From Diplonema japonicum (lineage: Eukaryota > Euglenozoa > Diplonemea > Diplonemida > Diplonemidae): a DNA stretch of 64,000 nt. Positions 17,555 to 27,121 of this stretch are shown here, piece after piece. Made by a program: the position numbers and the translations under genes. The notes beneath the pieces were generated by a model. That model saw only the letters and a program-made list of their open reading frames with translations. It was not told the origin of the DNA and ran no database searches. Each line of letters opens with the position of its first letter. Position 1 is the stretch's first letter. The stretch lies in the NCBI GenBank assembly GCA_964019335.1, contig OZ025660.1:434001-498000 (forward strand), written 5' to 3'.

Positions 17555-20185
17555 CTAAATGTCAAAGTACACGGTGGAACTGGGCGGTGTCATCTTAACC
17601 TCCTGAGAAGGCACAGGAGCTTTCTCCAAGTCACTCAACAGCATTTCCCGAGGAGCGGTCGTGGTCATGGTAGAGGTTCTCTTCTTGTTGTACACTGTGA
17701 GGGCGATGGCGGAACCAATGCACAGGGCACCCAAACCACCTGCGAGATACAGCCACGGCATCGAGAAGGAGGAAGAGGAAGAGGAGGAGGAGGAGCCAGA
17801 CTCGTCATCAGGTTGCGGGGCAGGAACGCTGACCTTTGTGACAGGCTTCACAACAAGGGAACCCTCGTCCCCGTCCACCAAAGGTCCCTTCCCCTCAGCT
17901 GCCTCCTTCACCGCCTCTTCCACTTCCGCCTCGATCTTGTCCGCATCTTTCCCCTCAATACGGTACTCCACGAACACACCAGTGTCGCTGTCATCCTCCA
18001 CCTGCTGGACTCCGGCACCTCTGTAACGACGCCTCTCCTCGTTCAGGTAGTCCATGTTCCATGAACGGTCCACTTCTACCGCATAGTTCCTCCTCTCCCT
18101 CGGTGTCGGACGCCTGTTCCCCGCCTTCAACACACCAACAGCAGTCACCACCAACCAGTCGGGCCTCGACCTCAGCCACCTTGAAGCCTTCATCATAGAC
18201 ATCCTGAACTTCCTCAGGAAGTCCCTCGGCCTCTGCATCACATAGTTCCTGTTACCTCTGAACCTCAAGCACTTCTCCATCTCAGGAGAAGGTGTGGGGT
18301 TTGGTGTCGACATTCTTGGAGCTGCGGTGTTCGGGGCTGAGGTCTCTCTCTGCTCGCTGCCAGGGGATGAAGTCACTTTCTGTTCACCACCAGGGGATGA
18401 GGTTTCTTTCTGCTCGCCACCAGGGGATGAAGTCACTTTCTGCTCGCTGCCAGGGGATGAAGTCTCCTTCTGTTCGCCATTAGGGCTTGGAGTCTCACCG
18501 TTGCCCATTTCACCACCAGGGGATGGAGTCTTACCGTTGCCCATCTCACCACCAGGGGACGGAGTCTCGCCGTTGCCTTCTTCACCACCAGGGGATGGAG
18601 TCCTGCCGTTGCCTTCTTCACCACCAGGGGATGGAGTCCTACCGCCGTTGCCTTCCTCACCGCCAGGGGATGGAGTCTCGCCGTTGCCTTCCTCACCACC
18701 AGGGGACGGACCTTCTTCACCACCAGGAGATGGACCCTCTTCGGTACCTTCTTCAGTTCCCTCTTCGGTACCCTCTTCTGTTCCCTCCTCGGTGCCCTCT
18801 TCTTTTCCCTCTTCACGGTCTTTTGCGGCTCCCTGTTCACCTTTGTTGCCATTGTTGCCCTCAGGGTTGTTGTTGCCCCCTTCTTCACCGTTGCCGGTGC
18901 CCCCTTCTTCACCGCCAGTTGGTGGAGGCATACCGTTACCACCTTCTTCACCACCAGTGGGTGGAGGCATACCGTTACCACCTTCTTCACCACCAGTGGG
19001 TGGAGGCATACCGTTGCCACCTTCCTCACCACCAGGGGATGGAGTCCTTCCGTTACCACCCTCCTCACCACCAGGGGATGGAGTCCTGCCGTTGCCACCT
19101 TCCTCACCACCAGGGGATGGAGTCCTTCCGTTACCACCCTCTTCACCACCAGGGGATGGAGTCCTACCGTTACCACCTTCTTCACCACCAGGGGATGGAG
19201 TCCTACCGTTGCCACCTTCCTCACCACCAGGGGATGGAGTCCTTCCGTTGCCACCTTCCTCACCACCAGGGGATGGAGTCCTACCGTTGCCACCTTCCTC
19301 ACCACCAGGGGATGGAGTCCTACCATTGCCACCCTCTTCACCACCAGGAGATGGAGTCCTGCCGTTGCCACCCTCCTCACCGCCGGGAGATGGAGTCCTA
19401 CCGTTCCCTTCTTCACCACCAGGGGATGGAGTCCTACCGTTCCCTTCCTCACCACCAGGGGATGGAGTCTTACCGTTGCCCTCTTCACCACCAGGGGAAT
19501 CCGTGTTCTGCTCACCGTTAGGACTGGGGGTGTTCTGCTGACCGTTCGGACTGGGGGTGTTTTGTTGGCCATTAGGACTGGGGGTGTTCTGCTGACCGTT
19601 AGGACTGGGAGTGTTCTGTTGGCCGTTAGGACTCGGGGTGTTTTGTTGACCATTTGGACTGGGGGTGTTTTGTTGACCATTAGGACTGGGGGTGTTCTGT
19701 TGGCCGTTAGGACTGGGAGTGTTCTGTTGACCGTTAGGACTGGGGGTGTTCTGTTGACCATTAGGGCTTGGAGTAGCAGGGGCCCGAGTAGCAGGGGCCC
19801 GGGTAGCAGGGGCTGAAGTAGCGGGAGCAGAAGTGTCAGGGGCTCGAGTAGCAGGGGCCCGAGTATCAGGAGGCGAAGTAGCAGGGGCCCGAGTATCAGG
19901 GATTGCTGTGTCAGGGGACAAACTCTCACCCGGTTTACACTTCCTCGGGGGGTAGGTCTTCTTCCCGTAGCTCTTCTTCCCGTAGTAGGTCTTCTTCCCG
20001 TAGTACGTCTTCTTCCCGTAACTCTTCTTCCCATAATAGCTCTTTCCGTAGTACTTGCTACTGTAGTGGTTCCCGTTGCCGTAGCCATAGTTGTATCCCC
20101 CCACTTGGCTGCCATAGTAGTGTGCGCTGGCTGGTGCCACCATCGAGGCGGCACACAGCACTAGAAGCAAGCTCCTCGACCTCAT
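17555..20185 (-). CDS. Mucin-like type I membrane protein 2
   Basis: The 876-residue tandem paralogue of mucin-like 1 lies 1.6 kb from it. The signal peptide, Y/G/K-rich part and membrane-anchored C-terminal region match copy 1 almost exactly. Differences are concentrated in the repeats: nine TPSPNGQQN units plus one GEQN, three MPPPTGGEEGGNG-type units, and a longer EEGTEEGT run. The serine run before the membrane helix is one residue longer. Upstream sequence to about 20510 repeats that of copy 1, including a cdC RNA gene, so the whole unit was duplicated. Confidence 0.88.
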   Translation of the reverse strand: MRSRSLLLVLCAASMVAPASAHYYGSQVGGYNYGYGNGNHYSSKYYGKSYYGKKSYGKKTYYGKKTYYGKKSYGKKTYPPRKCKPGESLSPDTAIPDTRAPATSPPDTRAPATRAPDTSAPATSAPATRAPATRAPATPSPNGQQNTPSPNGQQNTPSPNGQQNTPSPNGQQNTPSPNGQQNTPSPNGQQNTPSPNGQQNTPSPNGQQNTPSPNGQQNTPSPNGEQNTDSPGGEEGNGKTPSPGGEEGNGRTPSPGGEEGNGRTPSPGGEEGGNGRTPSPGGEEGGNGRTPSPGGEEGGNGRTPSPGGEEGGNGRTPSPGGEEGGNGRTPSPGGEEGGNGRTPSPGGEEGGNGRTPSPGGEEGGNGRTPSPGGEEGGNGRTPSPGGEEGGNGMPPPTGGEEGGNGMPPPTGGEEGGNGMPPPTGGEEGGTGNGEEGGNNNPEGNNGNKGEQGAAKDREEGKEEGTEEGTEEGTEEGTEEGTEEGPSPGGEEGPSPGGEEGNGETPSPGGEEGNGGRTPSPGGEEGNGRTPSPGGEEGNGETPSPGGEMGNGKTPSPGGEMGNGETPSPNGEQKETSSPGSEQKVTSSPGGEQKETSSPGGEQKVTSSPGSEQRETSAPNTAAPRMSTPNPTPSPEMEKCLRFRGNRNYVMQRPRDFLRKFRMSMMKASRWLRSRPDWLVVTAVGVLKAGNRRPTPRERRNYAVEVDRSWNMDYLNEERRRYRGAGVQQVEDDSDTGVFVEYRIEGKDADKIEAEVEEAVKEAAEGKGPLVDGDEGSLVVKPVTKVSVPAPQPDDESGSSSSSSSSSFSMPWLYLAGGLGALCIGSAIALTVYNKKRTSTMTTTAPREMLLSDLEKAPVPSQEVKMTPPSSTVYFDI

Positions 20186-20379
20186 ATTTATGTTCAGTAA
20201 ACCTGTGTGGTTGTGTCGTTACAAATTTGTGAAACGAAGAATTGGAATCGCCTTTTTGTCCTCACCCATGTGTCCTTGCTGCCGGAAATAAGCTCAAGAA
20301 AATATCGGTGGGCACTCTCCTTCATGCCCTTGCTGCCGAAGTCCCATCCTCCAGGAGCCTGGTTCCCTTTCCAGAGAAT

Positions 20380-20477
20380 GGACATCAGAACAGATCTTGG
20401 TTTGCGAATGGAATGGTTGTACACACTTGCACCCAAAGGTGCTTCATACGCCAGGTAAAGTGGTGTCATCATCTTGC
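20380..20477 (-). ncRNA. C/D-box RNA cdC, copy 2
   Basis: D at 20385-20388, C at 20466-20472. Same LSU guide as copy 1. Confidence 0.76.
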
Positions 20478-20530
20478 CCCTTTGCCTACCTCCCCACCCC
20501 TCCATTGGTCCTCGTGATGGGAAAAAATGA

Positions 20531-20633
20531 ATGGATCAGTTTCCTTCTGTCATTTATGTGTTAAAGGGGAATCAGGAGACTGTGTCTTCATAGAATGGAC
20601 CAATGTTCTTTAACTACGGTGTCATCATGTTTG
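20531..20633 (-). ncRNA. C/D-box RNA cdF, copy 2
   Basis: D at 20536-20539, C at 20622-20628. A loose duplicate of its 5' third (C box at 20694-20700) follows and ends abruptly at about 20670. Confidence 0.72.
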
Positions 20634-20904
20634 CTCCCTCCTCGGAATTGGTTGGGTTCACCTGTTTCCGACCAATGTTCTTTAACTACAGTGTCATCAT
20701 GCTTCGGTGTTGCTGCTGTCGGACGGTGCTTTGATCATCATTCACAGCGTTGGTGTCCCCTCTTCGGGAATTCGGGAGAAAGAAACATTATTTTAAAAGA
20801 CGAAAAAATCAGTTCCCTTCAAAGCAAAGAAAAGTGGAACAGTGTGACTGCTGCAACGACACGGAGGGCGAGAGTAGCCGGAAGAACGCGTGGGCAAAAG
20901 CCTT

Positions 20905-20994
20905 AATGGTCAGAAGTCCTTGTTTGTAAATCATGAATTGAAAGATCAGAAGCAAGACTGGCATGTCGTGAAAGGGTCGTTGTCATCATCCTGA
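20905..20994 (-). ncRNA. C/D-box RNA cdE, copy 3
   Basis: D at 20910-20913, C at 20983-20989. It has one extra T outside the D-proximal guide core. Confidence 0.7.
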
Positions 20995-21046
20995 TGTTTA
21001 ATACATTTCTCCAGTTGGCAAAGAGAACAACGTAGTCAGAAAACAG

Positions 21047-21112
21047 TAGTCTCACGCTGATAAAGCTCCCATTCCAAGCATGAGGTGCCCAACGGGTGGT
21101 ATGTACAGCGTT
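21047..21112 (-). ncRNA. H/ACA-like RNA haA, copy 3
   Basis: AGA at 21050-21052 (as TCT), 5' stem ending at 21111. Confidence 0.75.
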
Positions 21113-21156
21113 GCTGCTCTTCACTTTTCTTACTTCTCTAAGTTTCTCAGTTTATT

Positions 21157-21260
21157 TTTCAAAAAAACACAGTTCTATCGCAGACCAGCCAACCCTGAAG
21201 GGCCGACCGACTAGGATCGGAGGTGACAGAATGGGTGTGTTGAGTTCTCATCATGCAAAA
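21157..21260 (-). ncRNA. Unassigned structured RNA ncX, copy 1
   Basis: It starts with a C-box-like ATGATGA (21248-21254). A 13-bp hairpin follows (GTCGGTCGGCCCT with AGGGTTGGCTGGT, several G-U pairs), enclosed by TTCTGTC/GATAGAA. It ends with ACTGTGTTTTTTTG: no clean D box, but a T7 run that could stop RNA polymerase III. Three copies share these edges, and stem changes keep pairing. Confidence 0.5.
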
Positions 21261-21322
21261 CAGGTCCCTCTTCTTTTTTCCCTTTTTACACGCGAAATTG
21301 GTGAGACATCAAAGGAAAAGGA

Positions 21323-21356
21323 AATGAAAATGAAAATGAAAATGAAAATGAAACTA
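21323..21356. repeat. (AAAATG)n microsatellite
   Basis: A short tandem run of AAAATG-type hexamers in the spacer before the Cys-rich gene. Confidence 0.7.
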
Positions 21357-21922
21357 AAAATAAAACAGATCCATCTGTGAGTGTAAATAGAAAGAAATAG
21401 GTAGAGGAGGGCAAGACCAGAGAGGGTGCTTTCGCTTGTGAGCTGAAGCCTCCCCTCTTGCTCTGATTGGGGTGCTAGCCTTCAAAGAGAAGAATAACAC
21501 AGCAAGCAACAAGGGAAGAAATCGAAGAATAAAATGGAATATCCTTTGAGGCGAAGGGAAAAAAAGAAAGACCAACTTGGCGATTCAAGTTTTTTATGAG
21601 CGTTTCGTTGCGTTCTATTCTTTTTGAAAAGTTAGCTGTTTTAAGAAGAAGATAGAAGCTATAACAAAAAGAGACAACATTCCATTAGAATGACACAAGT
21701 GGATGCAGGAAACCACACTGGCTACCCTTCCGTTGGCAGAGGACCCTTTTGGTTGATCCTGCATCTCCAAGCTATTTACCTTTTCCGGCACTTTGCATCT
21801 TTCCTTTTTCTCTATGTCCAAATGGACAGCAGGTGAATCACTTTTTGAAACAAACAATAAAAGAAGAGAGTGTTCCTTCTTTTCCGATGATGAAAAGACA
21901 AGGAAGAAAATAAAAAGAAAAC
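21357..21922. other. Spacer 3' of the Cys-rich gene
   Basis: There are no box pairs. The out-of-frame continuation of the Cys-rich gene stays open through part of it, but the composition is not protein-like. Confidence 0.45.
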
Positions 21923-22937
21923 TCAAAGGCACACACAAGGCCTGTGGGGTCCCGAAGACCCTGGGGCTGTGCTCCTGGGGCACCAGTCCCCGACCTCCCC
22001 TGTGGTGAAGACTGCAACGTGCGGGGCGTTGGAGGAGACGGGGATAGTAGCGGTCTCGCCGGGAGAGAGGGTCTTGTGGAACACCGTCATGGTCTGGGGA
22101 TGGGAGGACCCAGCAGTGAAGAAGATGGGGGCGCACGAGGCTCCCCGCCAGTAGCGGGAGGCGAGGAAGGCTGGGATCCCTCCGTCCTTCCCCTGCGAGC
22201 AAGGGGGGCAGTGGTACACCGCCAGGAAGAAGTTGCAGGGGGTCCGCTTCTCCGCACAGCACTCCAGCCTGATAGCGTCCCCGTGCACCAAGGGCGGGAG
22301 GCTGTGCACCGCAGAGCCTGTCAGCGCGCTCGGTGGGTATGCGAGAGTCCTCTCCGCCGTCACCACCTTCCCCTTCACGAACTCCATCGGGCTCTGCGGC
22401 ATCGCGATGTCGTCCAGCACCGCCGTCACTCCCGCGCACGTCGTGCAGCAGTCCGCCTTGTGGTGGATCAGTGTGGGGTCCGTGCTCGCGTGCATCGCCC
22501 GGCAGTTGTTCTCCCCGCACACCAGCCCCGCTTTGCACTCCGAGTCCTTGTCGCAGTCCCATCCCGAACCCGCAGCTCTTCCCGTTGCAGTAGTCTAGGT
22601 GCAGGGACTGCATCTCCTCGCAGCAGTCCGAGAGCCGGTGGTACAGACCCGCCTCCTTCGGGTGCATCGTCTTACAATTGTTGTGCCCACACACCAGACC
22701 GGCCTTGCACTCCGCATCCACGTCGCAGTCCCCCTCCCCGAGCTTGCACTCTTTGTTCCTGCACAGGTCCCAGCCCCACGGCGTCACCAGAGTCAACCCC
22801 CCGCCCGCCCCTTGCTGCAACAGCTCCTCTGCCGCAGTGTTGTCCGCGTTCGTCTCCCCTGCGTTGTCCACCGCCATCGCTACTTCCGCTGCAACTACAA
22901 CTGCAACAACGACGAACACAGCAGATAGGTAGTTCAT
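21923..22937 (-). pseudogene. Cys-rich secreted protein, frameshifted
   Basis: The start at 22937 gives a signal peptide (MNYLSAVFVVVAVVVAAEVAMA). The first module reads CRNKECKLGEGDCDVDAECKAGLVCGHNNCKTMH and a second similar one follows. Near 22565 the frame slips: the spacing between TGC and GACTGC is 13 nt where module 1 has 15, and the second module (DCDKDSECKAGLVCGENNCRAMH) continues in another frame to a stop at 21923. The rest is a Cys-containing globular domain. The GDCDxDxEC-AGLVCG-NNC motif recurs in secreted proteins of several protists. No GT..AG intron fits the slip, so it is a sequencing error or a real lesion. An acceptor CTACCATACAG precedes the start. Confidence 0.7.
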
Positions 22938-23066
22938 CTTTTTATTTTTGTGTATTGAAGATATCTGTATGGTAGTTGCGCTGTTCCTTCGGAAAGGCGT
23001 CGTTTGTTTTTCTTTTTTTAAAATCCGTGGCACCCGTGCTGCTTCCCTCTTTTCATTTTTGTCATT

Positions 23067-23137
23067 AGTTCTCCCGCCCACTTTCACCCTGCAGCACAAA
23101 CAGAGTGTGACTGCTGCAACGACAGCGGAGGGCGGTG
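23067..23137 (-). ncRNA. H/ACA-like RNA haB, copy at 23.1 kb
   Basis: AGA at 23070-23072 (as TCT), lower stem ending at 23136. A stub of haC (its 5' end only) lies just before it near 23025. Confidence 0.72.
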
Positions 23138-23188
23138 ACTACGAAGGAATAAACCACAGACACCGGGAAAGGAGACAAAAAAGGTTGG

Positions 23189-23257
23189 AGATCTTGTACC
23201 AGATAAAGGGAACCTGTGCAAGGTACGAGGCACCTCACAGGAGGGTTGCCGGTACTC
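23189..23257 (-). ncRNA. H/ACA-like RNA haH, copy 2
   Basis: ACA/AGA at 23192-23197, 5' stem ending at 23255. Confidence 0.5.
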
Positions 23258-23320
23258 TGTGTTCCTGTTTTCTTCTTGATGAGACTTTGCTTTTTCTTCT
23301 TTTTTTTTTTACTTCCTTCT

Positions 23321-23374
23321 TTCTCTCGCACCAGTATTATCCCGCAACCCTTACCACAAAGGGCACTGGTCCTT
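23321..23374 (-). ncRNA. H/ACA-like RNA haJ, copy 1
   Basis: Stem ACCAGT/ACTGGT and inner CCCTT/AAGGG, then GCGAGA (AGA at 23324-23326 as TCT). The inner stem is 21 nt from AGA, longer than the rule, so the fold is uncertain. Confidence 0.45.
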
Positions 23375-23425
23375 GATGGCTCTTCTTCCTTTCTGTTCTT
23401 TGCTTCAAAAGGCAGAGAAAAACAG

Positions 23426-23491
23426 TAGTCTCACGCTGATAAAGCTCCCATTCCAAGCATGAGGTGCCCAACGGGTGGTATGTACAGCGTT
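23426..23491 (-). ncRNA. H/ACA-like RNA haA, copy 4
   Basis: AGA at 23429-23431 (as TCT), 5' stem ending at 23490. Confidence 0.75.
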
Positions 23492-23524
23492 GCTGTTCTT
23501 CACTCTTCTTTTTCTTCATCTTCT

Positions 23525-23590
23525 CTCTCTCGCATAGCTTCACAACCAGCACCCTATTCAGAGAGGGAACAGGCTGTTACAAGCTTGCTG
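23525..23590 (-). ncRNA. H/ACA-like RNA haE, copy 2
   Basis: AGA at 23528-23530 (as TCT), 5' stem GCAAGCTT ending at 23588. Confidence 0.65.
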
Positions 23591-23630
23591 CAAGTTTTCA
23601 AACCAAACTGTGTTTTGTGTTTTCAGGTTT

Positions 23631-23698
23631 CAGTCTCGCAGGTTTTTGACCCTCACTTGAACCAGCAAACATGGGTTCGCAAGGAACACGAAACAGTG
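23631..23698 (-). ncRNA. H/ACA-like RNA haI, copy 1 (5' end damaged)
   Basis: Upper stem CTTGCGAACC/GGTTCAAG and TGCGAGA end (AGA at 23634-23636). The 5' stem GCAGTGTTT of the other copies is altered here, so the lower stem is lost. It may be inactive. Confidence 0.4.
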
Positions 23699-23709
23699 TG
23701 TGTGCCCAC

Positions 23710-23777
23710 ATGTCTCGCACCCCTCCAACGCCTCTTTCATGTATGAAGAACGCGAAGTGGTGTTAATTAAGGGTGCT
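23710..23777 (-). ncRNA. H/ACA-like RNA haD, copy 3
   Basis: AGA at 23713-23715 (as TCT), 5' stem ending at 23776. Confidence 0.68.
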
Positions 23778-23832
23778 CTCCTTCTTTTCGAGTATTCCCC
23801 TCCCCCAACCCCCTTCTTTTTTACCCCGCAAC

Positions 23833-23900
23833 GTATCTCACGCTGATAAAGCGCCCATTCCAAGCATCAACAGTGCCCAACGGGTGCCGATTACAGCGTT
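23833..23900 (-). ncRNA. H/ACA-like RNA haA', copy 1
   Basis: Diverged paralogue of haA, 64 rather than 62 nt. It keeps ACGCTG/CAGCGT, CCCGTT/AATGGG, GGGCA/TGCTT and the 15-nt spacing to AGA (23836-23838). The 5' pocket reads TAATCGGCA instead of TACATACCA, so a different target is expected. Confidence 0.72.
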
Positions 23901-23995
23901 GCCGTTCTTTCTTTGCGGGGTATCGTGTTCTGCATTTTGTGAAGGTGCTGGCTTTCCCATTGTGGTGGTGCTTCTTCCCCCCCTTTCTTCATGGA

Positions 23996-24091
23996 AGACA
24001 TCAGAAGAGGTGTAGTTTGTTGATAATGTTCCATTTCACGCCCCCCCAGGGGGAGGTCATCTAACCGCAATATCGTGTCTCATCATCTGTC
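23996..24091 (-). ncRNA. C/D-box RNA cdB, copy 2
   Basis: D at 24001-24004, C at 24080-24086. Same LSU guide as copy 1. Confidence 0.75.
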
Positions 24092-24110
24092 TCCGTGGGT
24101 CGTTCTTTTC

Positions 24111-24176
24111 TTCTCTCGCAAGAAAGCGTAGCTGGGCAGCGGATGCAGTCCTGCAGCCAGTTTAATAAATCTTGCA
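24111..24176 (-). ncRNA. H/ACA-like RNA haG, copy 1
   Basis: Lower stem GCAAGA/TCTTGC, upper stem CTGG/CCAG with an inner GCAG/TGC fold, exactly 15 nt from upper stem to AGA (24114-24116 as TCT). It sits 25 nt 5' of cdB in transcript order. Confidence 0.68.
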
Positions 24177-24643
24177 AAAAAAAGGGGGGGATTGGGTATG
24201 CGTGAGATAGGCATATAAAATAAATAAATGCAAAACACACAGGGTAGGTCCAAAAGTGAGTCAATGTGGAAAGAAACGGGTGGCAAAGGTGGCATACCGT
24301 TAAAAAAGAGTCGGTTTTTTTTGGTATTTTATTCGCGCACACAGTATAACCTTGTGGGGTAAATACTGCATGCTACCTACCACTACTCTTTTTTTGCTCT
24401 ACAAGAAGCAGGGCAAATAAACTCAAAGAAAAAAAAAAGATGGAAAAAAAAAAAAAAAAAAAATGGGGCTTTGATTGCAACACTAGGTGGCGTTAAGCGT
24501 GCAATGTTAAAAAAAGAAGCTAACAGCTCCCGGAAGAGGAAAAAAAAAAAAAAAAAAAAAAAAAAAAGAAGAAGAACAGACGAAGGGAAAGAAAAGGTTT
24601 CGTCATTGTTGCCCTGATTGAGTCGGAATCAGATTAAAGCAGT
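24177..24643. other. Homopolymer-rich spacer
   Basis: Runs of A (about 20 and 27) and short G runs. No box pairs or frame of note. Confidence 0.5.
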
Positions 24644-24982
24644 TTACTGCCTAACGGTGAGGTGCTTGATGATCTTGCCATCGGCGTTGAAGGTGTAGGT
24701 CTGCTTCAAGGTGGCGGTGACCATCATCTTGGAGACGACCATGGTACGGGTGGCGGTGAGCTCGCCCTCAGCCACGAAATCCGTCTTCGACTTGATGGTG
24801 GGGAGGCTCTGGCCAGCCCAGAACTTCATCACCTTCGCCTTCCCGTTGTGCGTCTCGGTCGACATCATGGTCGGCACGGTCCACTCAACTGCGTCAGCAA
24901 GGAACTCAGCAGCCTCGTCGTTCTTCTTCGCCATGCGAAGCTCAACGAACTTGTTCACAAGTGCAACGGCGTCAACGCTCAT
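24644..24982 (-). CDS. NTF2/SnoaL-like small protein, copy 3
   Basis: The same 112-residue product as the genes at 6441 and 8679, and the leader to about 25030 matches copy 1. Upstream of that point the sequence is unrelated. It lies 126 bp from the CWC27 stop codon, the shortest protein-gene spacing in this part. No signal peptide is present. Confidence 0.85.
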   Translation of the reverse strand: MSVDAVALVNKFVELRMAKKNDEAAEFLADAVEWTVPTMMSTETHNGKAKVMKFWAGQSLPTIKSKTDFVAEGELTATRTMVVSKMMVTATLKQTYTFNADGKIIKHLTVRQ

Positions 24983-25108
24983 TTTATTTATGTGGGTTTT
25001 GAAAACTTGTAGGAAACACTGTGGTGTGGTGTCGGTGGGATAGAAACAACTGAACAAACTGAATTTAAAATAAAAATAAAAAAAGAAAAGGTAGCTTCTG
25101 AAAAAAGC

Positions 25109-26686
25109 CTACTTGTTGCGCATGTCCGGGGGGACGTACCCATCAGGGACCCTGTGGCTCTTGCGGGTGAGCTCGTGCTCTGCTGCACGGGCTCGCTTTG
25201 CTGCGGCCTTACTAGACTGGTCAAGCCCTCCAAGGGTGAGCGGGTCCACTACATCATAGGTATCGTCCACAAGCGACCCATCAAGCTTGGCGTTGGGGTT
25301 CGCGAAGACAAGACTCCCTTTCATCCAACCGTCTTTTTCCTCAGCTTCTTCCTTAAGGTACGCTTCTTCCTTCTGAAGCGGAGTCTGTAAAATTTTTACA
25401 TTTTTTTTTCCCCCGTTTCTTTTTTTTTTTTTTTTTAAATCTCATACCAAGTCTGCCAGCCCCTCGTTTTCATCCTTCACCGGTTGGGTTTCTTTGACGG
25501 TTTTCTTGAGCTTCTTCCCAAACGCGTTCAGCTTTAATATCATTTCCTTCTCTCTGTTCAGACCGGCTTTTTGTCTTTTAAACTTGGCGCGCATCTCTTC
25601 GAGGATCATGAAGCCTTTTGTTTTTGGTTTGCCGTCGTCTTCTGTTCCATCTTGTCCGGAGTTCCCTCTCTGGCGGAGGAGGGATTTCTGCATGGATTCT
25701 TTTTCTTTCTTCAGGCGCTCCATTTCGGCGGTCTCGGCATCGGTTCGCTCCGGCTGTTCGTTGGGGAGATCGGGCACATCATCGTCGTAGTTGTTGTCAA
25801 ACTCAGCATCGGCTTCGAGGTTTCGCTTACCAGATATTTTAGCTTTTAAACGTTGAGTCCTGGCATCGTCTTGCTGCCCGTGAGTTTGCTCGAACTGGCG
25901 TTGTTGTTTTTGAATTTCTTTTCGTCGGGCGTCTGTAACCTTCGACTCCTTCTCCAAACCATTACCCTCGATCATGTCGTGAGCTGATATCACTCTCGAA
26001 CCTTTCCCGAAAACAGAAACTACTCCATCCGCTTTGTCAAAACCAGCGTCGAGTTCGTCCATTTCATCAGCGCACGACATAAGTGCTTTGTTCTTAGTTG
26101 CTTCCCTTTTTCTTTTCTTTTTCGGTGCTTTTGCCGTATCCGATTTGGATTTTTCTTCTAAACCGTACAACGCACGCGCGTTCATGTCGTGAAACGGGTT
26201 TTCATCAATAATGATGTGTTTTATAACGGGTGGTTCATACGGTTTGAAATCGGTGTCAACTTGTGTTTCACCGATGTTGAGGATGGGATAGAATGTTTGT
26301 GCGACGATTTGTCCTATGATGGTGTGCTGTTTGTCGTAAAAAGTGGTTTCTCCAAGCGTGATTATCAGTTCGGAGGTGCAGTGTCCGGTGGCGTCTCCTT
26401 TTAAGGCGACTATGCCGCGGGTTTTGTACCCTATTTTGTCGTTTTTGGTTTCTCGTGCGATTTTGAAGTTGGATTCGCCATTGCGGAGCCCTGTGGAGAC
26501 GGACTCACCCTTCACAATTTTGTGAAACGGAGAGTCGTCGTAGAACTGATCCATACAATTTTGTACAAAATTTCTGCAACCCTCCGGTGCCCCTGCACTC
26601 CATAACCTTACCTCCACGTGGCCTAGGTTCGTCACCAGTGTCACTTTCCCTGAATGTGGGTGCAGAACCGATTGCGGTGCTGCCAT
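25109..26686 (-). CDS. CWC27: CWC27-type spliceosomal cyclophilin (join 25109..25384, 25448..26686)
   Basis: The 504-residue protein has a cyclophilin domain at about residues 10-170 (VTLVTNLGHVEVRLW, FHKIVKG, HTIIGQIV). The usual catalytic arginine of FHRI is a lysine here and the tryptophan position is histidine, as in the CWC27 branch, which acts as a structural part of activated spliceosomes rather than an active isomerase. A charged linker with KKKRKRE follows, then a C-terminal segment with GWMKGSLVFA and TYDVVDPL, a conserved feature of CWC27 proteins. That C-terminal exon is reached only by splicing a 63-nt intron. The start codon directly follows an A tract of about 20 nt. Human CWC27 is 472 residues, so the length fits. 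Confidence 0.85.
25385..25447 (-). other. 63-nt intron in the CWC27-type gene
   Basis: The minus strand runs GTATGAG to TTTTACAG and contains an in-frame TGA right at its start. Splicing joins GACTTG to ACTCCG in frame and restores the conserved C-terminus. Confidence 0.85.
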
Positions 26687-26791
26687 TTTTTTTTTTTTTT
26701 TTTTTGCCTTGTTTTTGTTTTTTTTTTTTTTTTTTTGAGGGAAATCTAGTGTTTAAAAAAATATAAATCAAAAAAAAAAAAATCCTCTCCA

Positions 26792-26823
<32 letters not shown>

Positions 26824-27089
26824 CTTCTTCTTTTTTTTTCACTATTATATTTGGTGGGCATTTTTTCCCCTTTAAGGGGGGGGTTTTTTTCTCCCCTGTC
26901 CCATAAAAAAAAATTGTATTTCATACACCCGATGTGGGGAGTAGAGGTGGCTCTGGAGATTTGAGCAGCAAAGAAGAAAAAAACAGAAGAAAAAAAAATG
27001 ACGGAGGACAAGATGGAAAAGAATTAGATTCTTTCCTTGTTTTTTTTTTTTTTTTCCATTCTTTCATGAGATGCTAGGGTAAACGATAT

Positions 27090-27121
<32 letters not shown>

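Noticed and set aside
21157-21260. ncX as spliced-leader or signal-recognition RNA
   Set aside because: No 5' splice site followed by an Sm-type site for a leader RNA, and no recognisable SRP helix 8 motifs.
21615-22560. 494-residue frame continuing past the Cys-rich slip
   Set aside because: After the slip it reads the second Cys-rich module out of frame and runs into spacer; the other frame keeps the cysteine pattern.
23040-23099. Upstream start of the Cys-rich frame
   Set aside because: It would add over 50 residues read from the haB gene and hide the clear signal peptide at 22937.
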